DNA of 64,000 bases from JANPLD01 sp031426355 (GTDB taxonomy: Bacteria > Pseudomonadota > Alphaproteobacteria > Rickettsiales > UBA8987). Position 1 is the first letter of the stretch; each line of letters begins with the position of its first letter. A program made the translations under genes and the position numbers. This document shows positions 21,079-29,125 of the stretch, one piece after another. Below the pieces are notes generated by a model. That model did no database searches, was not told the DNA's origin, and was given only the letters and a program-made list of their open reading frames with translations. The stretch covers positions 24,289 to 88,288 of the forward strand of contig JANPLD010000027.1 of NCBI GenBank assembly GCA_031426355.1. The letters are read 5' to 3'.

Positions 21079-22068
21079 ATGTCTCAAGCAACAGTTAAGG
21101 TGCAAAGCACAGACAAACATTTTACTACGCAAGGTCGTGGTAAAACTTATAATAATATAATTGAAACTGTGGGTGATACACCTCTGGTGAAGCTTAATAG
21201 AATACCTCAGGAAGCTGGCGCCAAGGCTGAAATTTATGCTAAACTTGAATTTTTTAACCCTCTTTCTTCTGTTAAAGACAGGCTGGCGCTTTCAATGATC
21301 GAAGAAGCTGAAAGAAAAGGTCGTATAAATAAAGATACGCTTCTTGTAGAACCTACTTCTGGTAATACCGGTATTGCGCTTGCATTCATAGCGGCGGCAA
21401 AAGGTTACAAACTTATTCTCACAATGCCTGAATCTATGAGCTTAGAGCGCAGGAACATGCTTAAAATCATGGGCGCGCAACTTGAGCTTACTGAAGCTGC
21501 AAAAGGTATGAAAGGCGCGATCGCAAGGGCGCAGGAACTTGTTGAGAAAAATCCTAATGCAGTAATGCTCCAACAATTTGAAAATCCTGATAATCCGCTT
21601 GTTCACCGTAATACTACGGCGAATGAGATCTGGAATGATACTAACGGCACTGTTGATATTTTTATAACAGGTGTTGGAACTGGTGGTACATTAACTGGTG
21701 TTGCTGAAGTTCTGAAAGAGAAAAAACCTTCTGTTAAGATAATCGCGGTTGAACCTGAGGATTCTCCGGTTCTTTCTGGTGGTCAGCCTGGTCCTCATAA
21801 AATTCAAGGTATTGGCGCAGGTTTTGTTCCAAAGATCCTTGAAACTGGTTTGATCGATGAAGTAATAAAAATCAGCAATGAAAAATCTTTTGATACAGCT
21901 CGTAAACTCTGCAAGTTAGAAGGTATACCGGCCGGTATTTCATCTGGCGCAACTGTGGCGGCAGCTTTAGAAGTTGCGGCTCGCCCAGAAAATGCAGGTA
22001 AAAAGATAGTTGTTATCTGCGCTTCTTCAGCTGAGCGTTATATGTCAACTGCACTATTTGATTTCTAG
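21079..22068 (+). CDS. cysK: Cysteine synthase (O-acetylserine sulfhydrylase)
   Basis: A 329-residue PLP enzyme forming cysteine from O-acetylserine and sulfide. Lys66 in NPLSSVKDRLA is the PLP Lys. PTSGNTGIALA binds the substrate carboxylate, and GVGTGGTLTGVAEVL binds the PLP phosphate. The N-terminus is about 20 residues longer than usual, but no later Met fits. A cystathionine beta-synthase-like activity cannot be excluded. cysE is not adjacent. Confidence 0.95.
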   Translation: MSQATVKVQSTDKHFTTQGRGKTYNNIIETVGDTPLVKLNRIPQEAGAKAEIYAKLEFFNPLSSVKDRLALSMIEEAERKGRINKDTLLVEPTSGNTGIALAFIAAAKGYKLILTMPESMSLERRNMLKIMGAQLELTEAAKGMKGAIARAQELVEKNPNAVMLQQFENPDNPLVHRNTTANEIWNDTNGTVDIFITGVGTGGTLTGVAEVLKEKKPSVKIIAVEPEDSPVLSGGQPGPHKIQGIGAGFVPKILETGLIDEVIKISNEKSFDTARKLCKLEGIPAGISSGATVAAALEVAARPENAGKKIVVICASSAERYMSTALFDF

Positions 22069-22084
22069 ATCATTAATTTAATTC

Positions 22085-22112
22085 TATCCCGCTTGGATTT
22101 CCTGGCGGGATA
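22085..22112 (+). other. Stem-loop after cysK
   Basis: TATCCCGC (22085-22092) and GCGGGATA (22105-22112) form a perfect 8-bp stem with a 12-base loop. There is no long T run, so it is a weak terminator or an RNA-stabilising 3' hairpin between cysK and the Smr gene. Confidence 0.5.
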
Positions 22113-22123
22113 TATTCCTGCTT

Positions 22124-22597
22124 ATGGATAATGAAGATAACTGGAATGAATTTGTAAAAACAGTAAAGAAGCTTTCTGTAAAGAATACTAAAGCTGATAT
22201 AAAAATTCCTAAGAGGATTGAAGTGAAGTCTGCTTCCGAACTTCCATCTTTTAGCTCATATGAGCAATTACCGCAGAGAAAAATAAGAACTATAAAAGCC
22301 AGAACAAGATCTGTAAAAAAAACTCTTGAAGCACTAATTGATCTTCACGGGCTCAATCTGGAAAGCGCTTATAGAGAGCTTGTTGATTTTATAAAATTTT
22401 CCCATGCGAATGGTTTTAAATTTTTGCTAGTAATAACCGGTAAAGCAAAAACCTCACCGCAAAGTACAATACGAAGGGAGCTTCCCTTATGGCTGGAAAC
22501 TAACGCCCAAATTTCATGGATGGTCAGGTCATATTCAACGGCAAATAAAGAGCATGGTGGGGAAGGGGCCTTTTATGTGGTTTTAAACCGCGACTAA
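22124..22597 (+). CDS. Smr-domain protein
   Basis: A 157-residue protein. The C-terminal half (about 70-157) is a Smr (small MutS-related) domain with LIDLHGLNLESAYREL and a LLVITGKAK motif in place of the usual TGKG. Smr domains are nucleases or nicking domains acting on DNA or RNA; in E. coli the stand-alone form SmrB cleaves mRNA at collided ribosomes. The N-terminal half is basic and probably disordered. The end overlaps the converging S66 peptidase gene by 4 bases. Confidence 0.85.
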   Translation: MDNEDNWNEFVKTVKKLSVKNTKADIKIPKRIEVKSASELPSFSSYEQLPQRKIRTIKARTRSVKKTLEALIDLHGLNLESAYRELVDFIKFSHANGFKFLLVITGKAKTSPQSTIRRELPLWLETNAQISWMVRSYSTANKEHGGEGAFYVVLNRD

Positions 22598-23523
22598 ACT
22601 TTACTTACATTTAAACTCATCTTGTCTTTTGCAATTTTGATTTTTGCGGGAACGCCAAAATGTATGGCCCAGTTGCGGGTTGTATGACCAATGCCTGAAA
22701 TTTTGAAGACCGGGATTTTTACTTCATTAGCAAATTTTTCAAGAATCTTATCTATTAATGGCATATCCATATCAACTTCGCCGCCTTCAAAATCACCGAA
22801 GATTATTGCTTTTGCGCCTTTGCATAGGCCGGACTGTAAAATATGAGTGAGAATCCTATCTACCTGATAAGGCTTTTCATTTATGTCTTCAAAAAGAAGA
22901 ATCTTGTTTTTTGCTTTTATCTGCCACTGTGTACCTATTGAACATTGAACCAGTTTTAAGTTTCCGCCAATTATCGCAGATGTATCTATAGTTTGTGACT
23001 TTAGGTTTTTTGATACGGCGTTTAGTTCAAAATCTCTTTTATATTCTTTACCGAAGATGATATTTTCAATCTGTGAAATGCTTTCCTTATCAATTCTTTC
23101 CCTAATGACCTGCCAGAGGATAGGGCCGTGAACTGTTTTCCATCCCCATTCCTGATTAAGAAAAAAATGGATCGAAGTGATGTCGCTGAATGCAATAAAT
23201 AATTTTTCCTGTTTTGGCAGATTTTTTATTTTAGCAAGATATGGAATTATCTGCGGGCTGCCGCTGCCACCTTTTACGCACCATATAGCTTTTGAATCTT
23301 CCGCAAAAAGTGCATCTTTTAATTGTTTGAAGCGTACTTTTTCCGGAGCGGAAGCAATAAGGTCGCCCATCAATAAATCTGTTGGAACCCTTGGAACAAG
23401 TCCAAGTGAAACTATATATTCCTTTATTTTTTCAACTTCTTTTTCTTTGATGCCATAGGCTGGCGCGAGTATATCAACTATATCGCCTTTTTTGAGAGGT
23501 TTATATTTTGCAGGTTTTTTCAT
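22594..23523 (-). CDS. LD-carboxypeptidase family S66 protein
   Basis: A 309-residue S66 serine peptidase. The nucleophile Ser is in AFSDITSIHF, the Glu in LFEDINEKPYQVDR, and the His in GIGHTTRNWAIHFGVPA, so the Ser-Glu-His triad is complete. LdcA removes the terminal D-Ala from murein tetrapeptides in wall recycling; the related MccF gives microcin C immunity. No signal peptide is seen, so it is cytosolic. It starts 1 base after the vapC stop and is probably in the phd-vapC transcript. Confidence 0.9.
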   Translation of the reverse strand: MKKPAKYKPLKKGDIVDILAPAYGIKEKEVEKIKEYIVSLGLVPRVPTDLLMGDLIASAPEKVRFKQLKDALFAEDSKAIWCVKGGSGSPQIIPYLAKIKNLPKQEKLFIAFSDITSIHFFLNQEWGWKTVHGPILWQVIRERIDKESISQIENIIFGKEYKRDFELNAVSKNLKSQTIDTSAIIGGNLKLVQCSIGTQWQIKAKNKILLFEDINEKPYQVDRILTHILQSGLCKGAKAIIFGDFEGGEVDMDMPLIDKILEKFANEVKIPVFKISGIGHTTRNWAIHFGVPAKIKIAKDKMSLNVSKV

Positions 23524-23524
23524 A

Positions 23525-23899
23525 TTAAGCTCTTAGTATTTTTACTCCATATTCTGCGATAATCTCATCTTTTGTTATCAGTGTCAGGTTTTCGCATATT
23601 GCCTGACAGGCAATTATCCTGTCAAAAGGGTCTTTATGTATATCAGGTAATTTTTCTGTTTCCAGAACGTGATTAAAATTTATTGGAAGAATAGATAGGT
23701 TGGAATATTCAATTGCTTCTTTTAAATTATCTGGGGAATCAAGTTTGTCGGCTTTTTTCTTGATAATAATTTCCCACATGCTTGCAACACTGACAAGATT
23801 TTCCTGTGCAGAAACTATCTGTTCTTTTATTTCTTTTTTAAGGTAAGGGCTGTCACTTAAAAGCCAAAGCAATATATGCGTATCAAGAAGGAACCTCAT
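23525..23899 (-). CDS. vapC: VapC-like PIN-domain toxin
   Basis: A 124-residue PIN ribonuclease. The acidic metal-binding residues are visible: Asp in LLDTHILLW, Glu in SMWEIIIKK and Asp in DPFDRIIACQA, with LITKDEIIAEYG near the end. VapC toxins cut tRNA or rRNA to stop growth. It overlaps the upstream antitoxin gene by 4 bases and is followed after 1 base by the S66 peptidase gene. Confidence 0.92.
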   Translation of the reverse strand: MRFLLDTHILLWLLSDSPYLKKEIKEQIVSAQENLVSVASMWEIIIKKKADKLDSPDNLKEAIEYSNLSILPINFNHVLETEKLPDIHKDPFDRIIACQAICENLTLITKDEIIAEYGVKILRA

Positions 23900-24126
23900 T
23901 CAGCTTCCCCTGAAAAATACTTTGCTATATCTTCAGGTAGCTTGTCAAAATCGTCAGCAATTTTAACTTTTGATTTCCAGAATCCAAATTTTACCTGTTT
24001 CTTTTCCAAAGGGGTAAGTTTAACCATAGGTAGGCCGGATTTGCTTATTATAACTTCTTCGCCATTCATAGCCATGGCTACTAAATGGGACAGTTTAGCT
24101 TTTGCTTCATAAATATTGATTTGCAT
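23896..24126 (-). CDS. phd: Phd/YefM-type antitoxin
   Basis: A 76-residue protein beginning MQINIYEAKAKLSHLV, then GEEVIISKSGLPMVKLTPL, the Phd/YefM N-terminal DNA-binding fold. The C-terminal tail (DDFDKLPEDIAKYFSGEAE) would wrap the VapC toxin. It is first in the operon and overlaps vapC by 4 bases, the usual order. A 13-bp inverted repeat 8 bases upstream is the likely autoregulatory operator. Confidence 0.92.
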   Translation of the reverse strand: MQINIYEAKAKLSHLVAMAMNGEEVIISKSGLPMVKLTPLEKKQVKFGFWKSKVKIADDFDKLPEDIAKYFSGEAE

Positions 24127-24134
24127 AAAAATGC

Positions 24135-24147
24135 CTAACTAAGTTAG
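24135..24147 (-). promoter_or_regulatory. Likely operator of the phd-vapC pair
   Basis: CTAACTAAGTTAG is a perfect inverted repeat (6-bp arms, 1-base centre) starting 8 bases upstream of the phd ATG. Phd-type antitoxins bind such palindromes to repress their own operon. Binding is inferred. Confidence 0.55.
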
Positions 24148-24180
24148 TCAGATTATGCTGTATCTATAAGGCAATGTCAA

Positions 24181-24936
24181 TTAGAAAGGTGAAAGTATAT
24201 CAGCTAACTGATTTCCAATACGCGGCTGCTGTATATCAGTGATAACGCCTTTACCGCCATAAGAGATTCTAGCTTCAGCTATTTGGCTATAAATAATCTC
24301 ATTACTTGGTGTAATATCTTCAGGTCTGATAACGCCCTGAACAGTTAATTGGCGAACTTCAAAATTAACTCTTACTTCCTGGCTGCCGTAGATCACCATG
24401 TTCCCGTTAGGGAGAATATCCGTGATAACAGCTGCTACCATGGTATTGATGTTCTCATTCCTGTTTATGGTGCCTTCGCCTTTATTATTTAAGGCACTGT
24501 CCTGATCAAGCAGATTTGCAGGATTCTGGTCATTCCCAAGCAATCCGGCAACTTTAGCGATTTTACCCTGTAGTCCAAAGAATTCAGGTATCTTCACATC
24601 GCTTGTCTCAGTTCTTTTTCTTTCGGTTTTATTACCAAGCTGGGCTTTATCCTGAATGGAAACTCTTACGGTTAAAATATCACCTACTTTTCCTGCGCGT
24701 TGATCTTTAAAGAAGGTTCTTGAATCGCCATCCCATAAGGAATTTGACGATCCGGGGGTAGTTGGCTTGCGGGCAACCATCGGCCATTTTATTGGCGGCG
24801 TTTGTGATTGCGGTTGAACAGGGTTCATTGGTGGTTCTTTGCCAAGCCATTCCAATCTGTCCATCTGTGATGTTGCGCAGGATGAAGCTAACGCTGCAAA
24901 TGCTGTGATTGTAATTATATTTAATTTTCTTTTCAT
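24181..24936 (-). CDS. flgH: Flagellar L-ring protein
   Basis: A 251-residue FlgH, a lipoprotein with signal and lipobox ending ALASSC (Cys about 20). FlgH forms the outer-membrane ring of the flagellar basal body. SLWDGDSRTFFKDQRA and GDILTVRV near 65-90 and NGNMVIYGSQEVRVNFE near 180 are family-typical. It is last in flgF-flgG-flgA-flgH, 4 bases after flgA. Confidence 0.96.
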   Translation of the reverse strand: MKRKLNIITITAFAALASSCATSQMDRLEWLGKEPPMNPVQPQSQTPPIKWPMVARKPTTPGSSNSLWDGDSRTFFKDQRAGKVGDILTVRVSIQDKAQLGNKTERKRTETSDVKIPEFFGLQGKIAKVAGLLGNDQNPANLLDQDSALNNKGEGTINRNENINTMVAAVITDILPNGNMVIYGSQEVRVNFEVRQLTVQGVIRPEDITPSNEIIYSQIAEARISYGGKGVITDIQQPRIGNQLADILSPF

Positions 24937-24940
24937 ATAT

Positions 24941-25735
24941 CTACCTGTTAGCTAACACTTCTTCCTGAAAATTTACCAGAGCTGTATTTTGTCTTTCAGC
25001 CATAGCCATAAATTCTTTTCCTGAATCTATATTTTTTAATTTAATTATCTCGCCAACCCTGCCATCACTCATGGCTTGGGCGGTTACTTTAAGTTCCATA
25101 TTTTTTTCACGATAGATGGCGATAACAGCTTTACCTTTTTTAATTACGATAGGGTTTTCAACATCTCCTGAAAGTATTTGGGAGCTTCTTGCGATATTCC
25201 TTTTTGCCTGTTTACCAATTATGTATTTCTCGTTGTCAAGTGCTGAAGAAACAACTTTATTGTCAGGGGTGTGTTTAAAAGCGATATCACTTTCTTCTAT
25301 CAATGCGCCTTTTCTGATAAGAGTTTTTGCAACCGGTATCCTTCTGCTTTCAGTATATTTTCCTGTTGCGATTAGCCTATAAGTTGCCTTTTCAGGTGTA
25401 AGTATTGCTTCAAAAAATTTTGTTTTATCATCAATAGTAACCTGGCTTACCTCAAGCATATCTTTAATGCCTGATTTTTCAGCTTCATCCAATGAATAAG
25501 ATTTTTCAGAGCCTTCCCTTATAAGGTAACCGTATTTTACAGAGAATATATTTCCCTTTGAATTCGTTGAAATGGCTTCAGAAAGTTTTTGCGAAATATC
25601 TTTAATTGAAAAACTTTCAGAAGAATTAAGCTTTTCGTTTGTTTTTTTGTGTACTACTTCAGAGGCTAAAATATTGCCAAAAACTGCAAATACAAATAGT
25701 AGACATAAAAATAATTTTGATAATAGCTTCTTCAT
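24941..25735 (-). CDS. flgA: Flagellar P-ring assembly chaperone
   Basis: A 264-residue FlgA with signal peptide MKKLLSKLFLCLLFVFAVFG. The C-terminal SAF-like domain (about 130-260) includes RIPVAKTLIRKGALIEESD, VIKKGKAVIAIYRE and DGRVGEIIKLKNIDSGK. FlgA helps FlgI assemble the periplasmic ring. flgI is not in the window. It lies between flgG (98-base gap) and flgH. Confidence 0.93.
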   Translation of the reverse strand: MKKLLSKLFLCLLFVFAVFGNILASEVVHKKTNEKLNSSESFSIKDISQKLSEAISTNSKGNIFSVKYGYLIREGSEKSYSLDEAEKSGIKDMLEVSQVTIDDKTKFFEAILTPEKATYRLIATGKYTESRRIPVAKTLIRKGALIEESDIAFKHTPDNKVVSSALDNEKYIIGKQAKRNIARSSQILSGDVENPIVIKKGKAVIAIYREKNMELKVTAQAMSDGRVGEIIKLKNIDSGKEFMAMAERQNTALVNFQEEVLANR

Positions 25736-25833
25736 TTAGCGCCCCCTTGGTTTCATCATAAATTTTAACCGGATAATCTTTATCAGCCCTTCCGCATTTA
25801 GTAAGTTTCATTTAATCCCCCAGATTAATTTTA

Positions 25834-26625
25834 TTACCTTACGTTATTTAGCGCTCCAAGCATTTCATCTGATGTCTGAATCACTTTAGAATTAAGTTCA
25901 TAAGCCCTTTGCGCGGCGATAAGTGTAGTAATTTCATAAACCGCATCTACGTTCGAGTTCTCAACAAACCCTTGCTGCACAGTACCAAAGCCAACTGCGC
26001 CTGGTGTTCCCGTTATCGGTGTACCAGAAGCTTCAGATTCCTTAAATGCATTATTACCGATCGGCCTTAAGCCACCTTCATTTATAAAATTCACTAATGT
26101 AAATTGCCCAAGCCTTTGTGGGGTTGCAGAATCATCTGTGGTGACAAAAACTTCACCTTGTACGTTCACTGTGATTTCAGAAGAGTTGTCAGGGATGGTG
26201 ATAGTAGGATCAACAGTAAAGCCTTGAGGGTCAACTATCACACCTTGATTGTTAGGTGAGAATCTTCCTGCTCTGGTATAATATTCTGTGCCGTCTGCAT
26301 CAGTTACCCTGAAATATCCTTTTCCTTGTATAGCAATATCAAAATCATTGCCTGTCTGTACAACGGTACCTTGCTCAACATTTCTATATATACCTACTGG
26401 TTTAACACCAAGACCAACCTGCATACCGGTTGGTGGAAGGTTACCGCCTGATGTGCTTTGTACGCCTACGTCGCGGCCAAGGTTCTGGTATAAAAGATCT
26501 TGGAATTCACCTATCCTGCGTTTATAACCGGTGGAGTTCAGGTTGGCTACGTTGTTTGAGATTACCTCAACATTCAACTGCTGAGCGCTCATTCCCGTTG
26601 CTGCTATTTGTATTGCTCTAAGCAT
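25834..26625 (-). CDS. flgG: Flagellar distal rod protein
   Basis: A 263-residue FlgG of standard length. The N-terminus MLRAIQIAATGMSAQQLNVE and SNNVANLNSTGYKRR are rod signatures. The C-terminal QGFVENSNVDAVYEITTLI with AQRAYELNSKVIQTSDEMLG packs as a coiled coil. FlgG forms the distal rod, exported by the flagellar type III system. It lies 22 bases downstream of flgF. Confidence 0.97.
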   Translation of the reverse strand: MLRAIQIAATGMSAQQLNVEVISNNVANLNSTGYKRRIGEFQDLLYQNLGRDVGVQSTSGGNLPPTGMQVGLGVKPVGIYRNVEQGTVVQTGNDFDIAIQGKGYFRVTDADGTEYYTRAGRFSPNNQGVIVDPQGFTVDPTITIPDNSSEITVNVQGEVFVTTDDSATPQRLGQFTLVNFINEGGLRPIGNNAFKESEASGTPITGTPGAVGFGTVQQGFVENSNVDAVYEITTLIAAQRAYELNSKVIQTSDEMLGALNNVR

Positions 26626-26647
26626 AAATTTTCATACTTTATTTAAG

Positions 26648-27373
26648 TTATTGGGTTCCGGCTATTCTGCTCACAGCATTACGAACCAAAGAATGCTGAT
26701 CATTAATAATTTTAGCTATCTGTTGAACATCACGGCTGACATCGATCAGTTCGGTAAGTTGGTATACAGAATTCACGTTGGAGTTTTCCACCGTGCCCTG
26801 TGATATTTTAAAAGTTGTAGGGTCAGCGGTTTCCGGGCCTTGAGGGCTGGCAAAATAAGTGTTTCCAACTTTTCTCAATTGTGACTGGTCAGCAAAATTA
26901 ACTATTCCAATGGTACCTCTTGAAACTCTCAGGTCATTATTAAGGGCTGTTATTTCACCATTACCAGCTATTAATATTTCTGTGTCGTTAGGGTCCATAT
27001 TAATGGCGCCGCCATCACCCTGAACGGCGTAACCTTCAGGTGTTACTATTTGCCCTTCAGCATTCAATGTGAAAGAGCCTGCGCGTGTGAACCTTGGTCC
27101 AAGCGGGGTATCAACCTCAAAAAAACCGTTACCATCTATGGCTACATCAAGTGGCCTGCCAGTAGCGTTGAGTGGCCCTGCCTGCATATCTGAGGCGGTT
27201 GTCATCATTGGGGTAGGGACAACTTTGCCATTAACTACTGAGTTATCTTTAAGGTAAACTGAAAGGTCAGATTTAAAGCCGTTGGTATTTGCGTTAGCGA
27301 CATTGTTCGCCAGAACGTCAAGACGGTCAAAAAGACTTTTCTGTTTTACGTATGCAATTACTTCTGTTTCCAT
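26648..27373 (-). CDS. flgF: Flagellar proximal rod protein
   Basis: A 241-residue FlgF; I start it at ATG 27373 (METEVIAYVKQ) rather than an in-frame TTG two codons earlier. LANNVANANTNGFKSDLSVY is the rod/hook N-terminal signature, and QGTVENSNVNSVYQLTELI the C-terminal one. It is first of the four flagellar genes in the order usual for alphaproteobacteria. Confidence 0.95.
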   Translation of the reverse strand: METEVIAYVKQKSLFDRLDVLANNVANANTNGFKSDLSVYLKDNSVVNGKVVPTPMMTTASDMQAGPLNATGRPLDVAIDGNGFFEVDTPLGPRFTRAGSFTLNAEGQIVTPEGYAVQGDGGAINMDPNDTEILIAGNGEITALNNDLRVSRGTIGIVNFADQSQLRKVGNTYFASPQGPETADPTTFKISQGTVENSNVNSVYQLTELIDVSRDVQQIAKIINDQHSLVRNAVSRIAGTQ

Positions 27374-27444
27374 AACCAACTATGCAAAAATTTCATATAG
27401 CCGAATATATAAAGCGGAAATTATGCCAAAAATTTATGGAGTTT

Positions 27445-27630
27445 TTATATTGATTGGGAGTGTGTCGGATCGGTAACGGCGCTAATTGTGTTTGAAGTTG
27501 CTGGTATTAAATTAAAACCAGGAATTTCAGCTTCACTCTTAATAAGAGCTATGTTTAACCCCAGAGATTTAGAATTTTTCCTAAATCCATCTTGTAACTG
27601 TTCTATCTTTTTTGAAGATTTATCACACAA
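27445..27630 (-). CDS. Small hypothetical ORF, TTG start
   Basis: A 61-codon frame with a possible TTG start 6 bases after the stop of the ORF upstream. It is hydrophilic (CDKSSKKIEQLQDGFRKNSK) with a Thr/Ser-rich end. Its frame stays open upstream beneath the end of the preceding ORF, so the two could be halves of one frameshifted gene. No family is recognised and no ribosome site is seen. Confidence 0.3.
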   Translation of the reverse strand: MCDKSSKKIEQLQDGFRKNSKSLGLNIALIKSEAEIPGFNLIPATSNTISAVTDPTHSQSI

Positions 27631-27635
27631 TCTAA

Positions 27636-27836
27636 TTATCGGTGTGGTGAGTCTCCGCCCATATCTATGCCGCCGCCTGTAGATGGTGAGAGATGGTCTC
27701 CAGGAGATACATCTGATACATTATGCCCTCTATACCAAGAAAAGTCTATATTCCACAAATGCATTTTAACTCCCGCTGATGCAAGCTTGTTAGCTGCTTC
27801 CATCTGAACATGTGTACTAGCTCCACCACCGCTCAT
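27636..27836 (-). CDS. Small hypothetical protein, Gly/Ser/His-rich
   Basis: A 66-residue frame starting MSGGGASTHVQMEAANKLAS, then a Trp-containing segment (MHLWNIDFSWYRGH) and a Gly-rich end (STGGGIDMGGDSPHR). Only a weak AGG lies upstream. Residue composition looks coding, but no family is recognised. It may be the first part of a frameshifted gene with the next ORF. Confidence 0.4.
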   Translation of the reverse strand: MSGGGASTHVQMEAANKLASAGVKMHLWNIDFSWYRGHNVSDVSPGDHLSPSTGGGIDMGGDSPHR

Positions 27837-27922
27837 AATACTAACCTAATTAATTATTATATTTATCATTATACTCCATAATCATTAACAAATCATTAAC
27901 AACTTGAATAAAATTTTAGGAG

Positions 27923-29038
27923 CTAGATCGAGTCAGGTTGGTGTTTGTATATCTTATTGAATTCTAAATGAAATTCTTCAAACCTATTTTTTTTTATAGC
28001 ATTTCTCATGTCTTTCATAAGGTCCAAATAAAAAGCGAGGTTAGCCTGAGTACAAAGCATGCAACCCAGTATCTCATCAGATTTCATCAAGTGATTTAAA
28101 TATCCTTTTGAATATTGGCTTAATGCTTTGTGAGAGCTTGAGGCGTCGATGGGATCTTTATCATCGGCAAATTTTGCATTCTTGATATTTATCGCGCCGT
28201 TTTTTGTAAATATCTGTCCGTTACGCGCATTCCTTGTTGGCAGAACGCAATCAAACATATCTATTCCCCTTGCGACTGCTTCAACCAGATCATCAGGTTT
28301 GCCAACACCCATCAGATAGCGCGGTTTATCTTTCGGCAGCATTGGTGCAGTAAAATCCAGAACACGTAACATTTCTTCCTGGCCTTCACCAACGGCGAGG
28401 CCGCCAATTGCCATTCCGTCAAAATCCATCTGGTTTAAATTTTCTGCTGAAAATTTTCTCAAATCTTCATAGATGCTTCCCTGAACAATTCCAAAAAGGC
28501 CGTAACCATTGCGTTTCTTAAATGATTTTTTACTTCGTTCTGCCCATCTTAATGAAAGCTCCATGGATTTTTTTGCGATATCGTGGGTAGCGGGAAAGGG
28601 CGTGCATTCATCAAATATCATGGTGATGTCTGAACCGAGCAGATGCTGTATCTCCATTGAGCGTTCAGGAGATATCATATGCGGTGAGCCGTCGATATGA
28701 GATTGAAAGCTTACGCCTTCTTCATTTATTTTTCTTATCTTAGACAGGCTCATTACCTGAAACCCACCTGAATCAGTAAGGATCGGTTTATCCCAGTTCA
28801 TGAATTTATGAAGCCCGCCGAATTCCGCAATTCTTTCGGATGTAGGGCGCAAATTCAAATGGTAAGTATTACCTAATATTATTTGAGCGCCAAGGTCATT
28901 AAGATCATTAACGGTTGCAGCTTTTACTGTTCCTGCAGTTCCAACCGGCATGAATATTGGTGTTTCAATATTACCGTGGGCTGTTTCAAGTGTTCCAAAG
29001 CGAGCATTGCCCGAAGTTTTATGTAAGGTGAATTTCAT
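27923..29038 (-). CDS. tgt: Queuine tRNA-ribosyltransferase (zinc site absent)
   Basis: A 371-residue bacterial Tgt, which swaps G34 for preQ1 in GUN-anticodon tRNAs. The catalytic parts are intact: LTDSGGFQVMSL, FDECTPFPAT, GGLAVGEGQEEM and IDMFDCVLPTRNARNGQ, which holds the nucleophile Asp. The C-terminal zinc region is not: where the family has CxCxxC, this protein reads DASSSHKALSQ, and the later His of THNL-type motifs is Ala (TQANLAFYLDLM). All four ligands are thus replaced. It is probably active only if the fold is stabilised otherwise. Confidence 0.94.
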   Translation of the reverse strand: MKFTLHKTSGNARFGTLETAHGNIETPIFMPVGTAGTVKAATVNDLNDLGAQIILGNTYHLNLRPTSERIAEFGGLHKFMNWDKPILTDSGGFQVMSLSKIRKINEEGVSFQSHIDGSPHMISPERSMEIQHLLGSDITMIFDECTPFPATHDIAKKSMELSLRWAERSKKSFKKRNGYGLFGIVQGSIYEDLRKFSAENLNQMDFDGMAIGGLAVGEGQEEMLRVLDFTAPMLPKDKPRYLMGVGKPDDLVEAVARGIDMFDCVLPTRNARNGQIFTKNGAINIKNAKFADDKDPIDASSSHKALSQYSKGYLNHLMKSDEILGCMLCTQANLAFYLDLMKDMRNAIKKNRFEEFHLEFNKIYKHQPDSI

Positions 29039-29125
29039 TAACGGTTTGTTAATCTTTATATGTTAAAAGTTAGTTATCTAGATTCATAACTAACTAATTA
29101 AAAATAAAAACTAAAAAGGGAAACA

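Noticed and set aside
20945..21160. 71-codon plus-strand frame over the cysK start
   Set aside because: It runs into cysK in another frame, while cysK is certain.
25659..25811. 50-codon minus-strand frame between flgG and flgA with a GGGGGA upstream
   Set aside because: More than half overlaps flgA in another frame, and no relative is recognised. The GGGGGA makes it worth a glance only.
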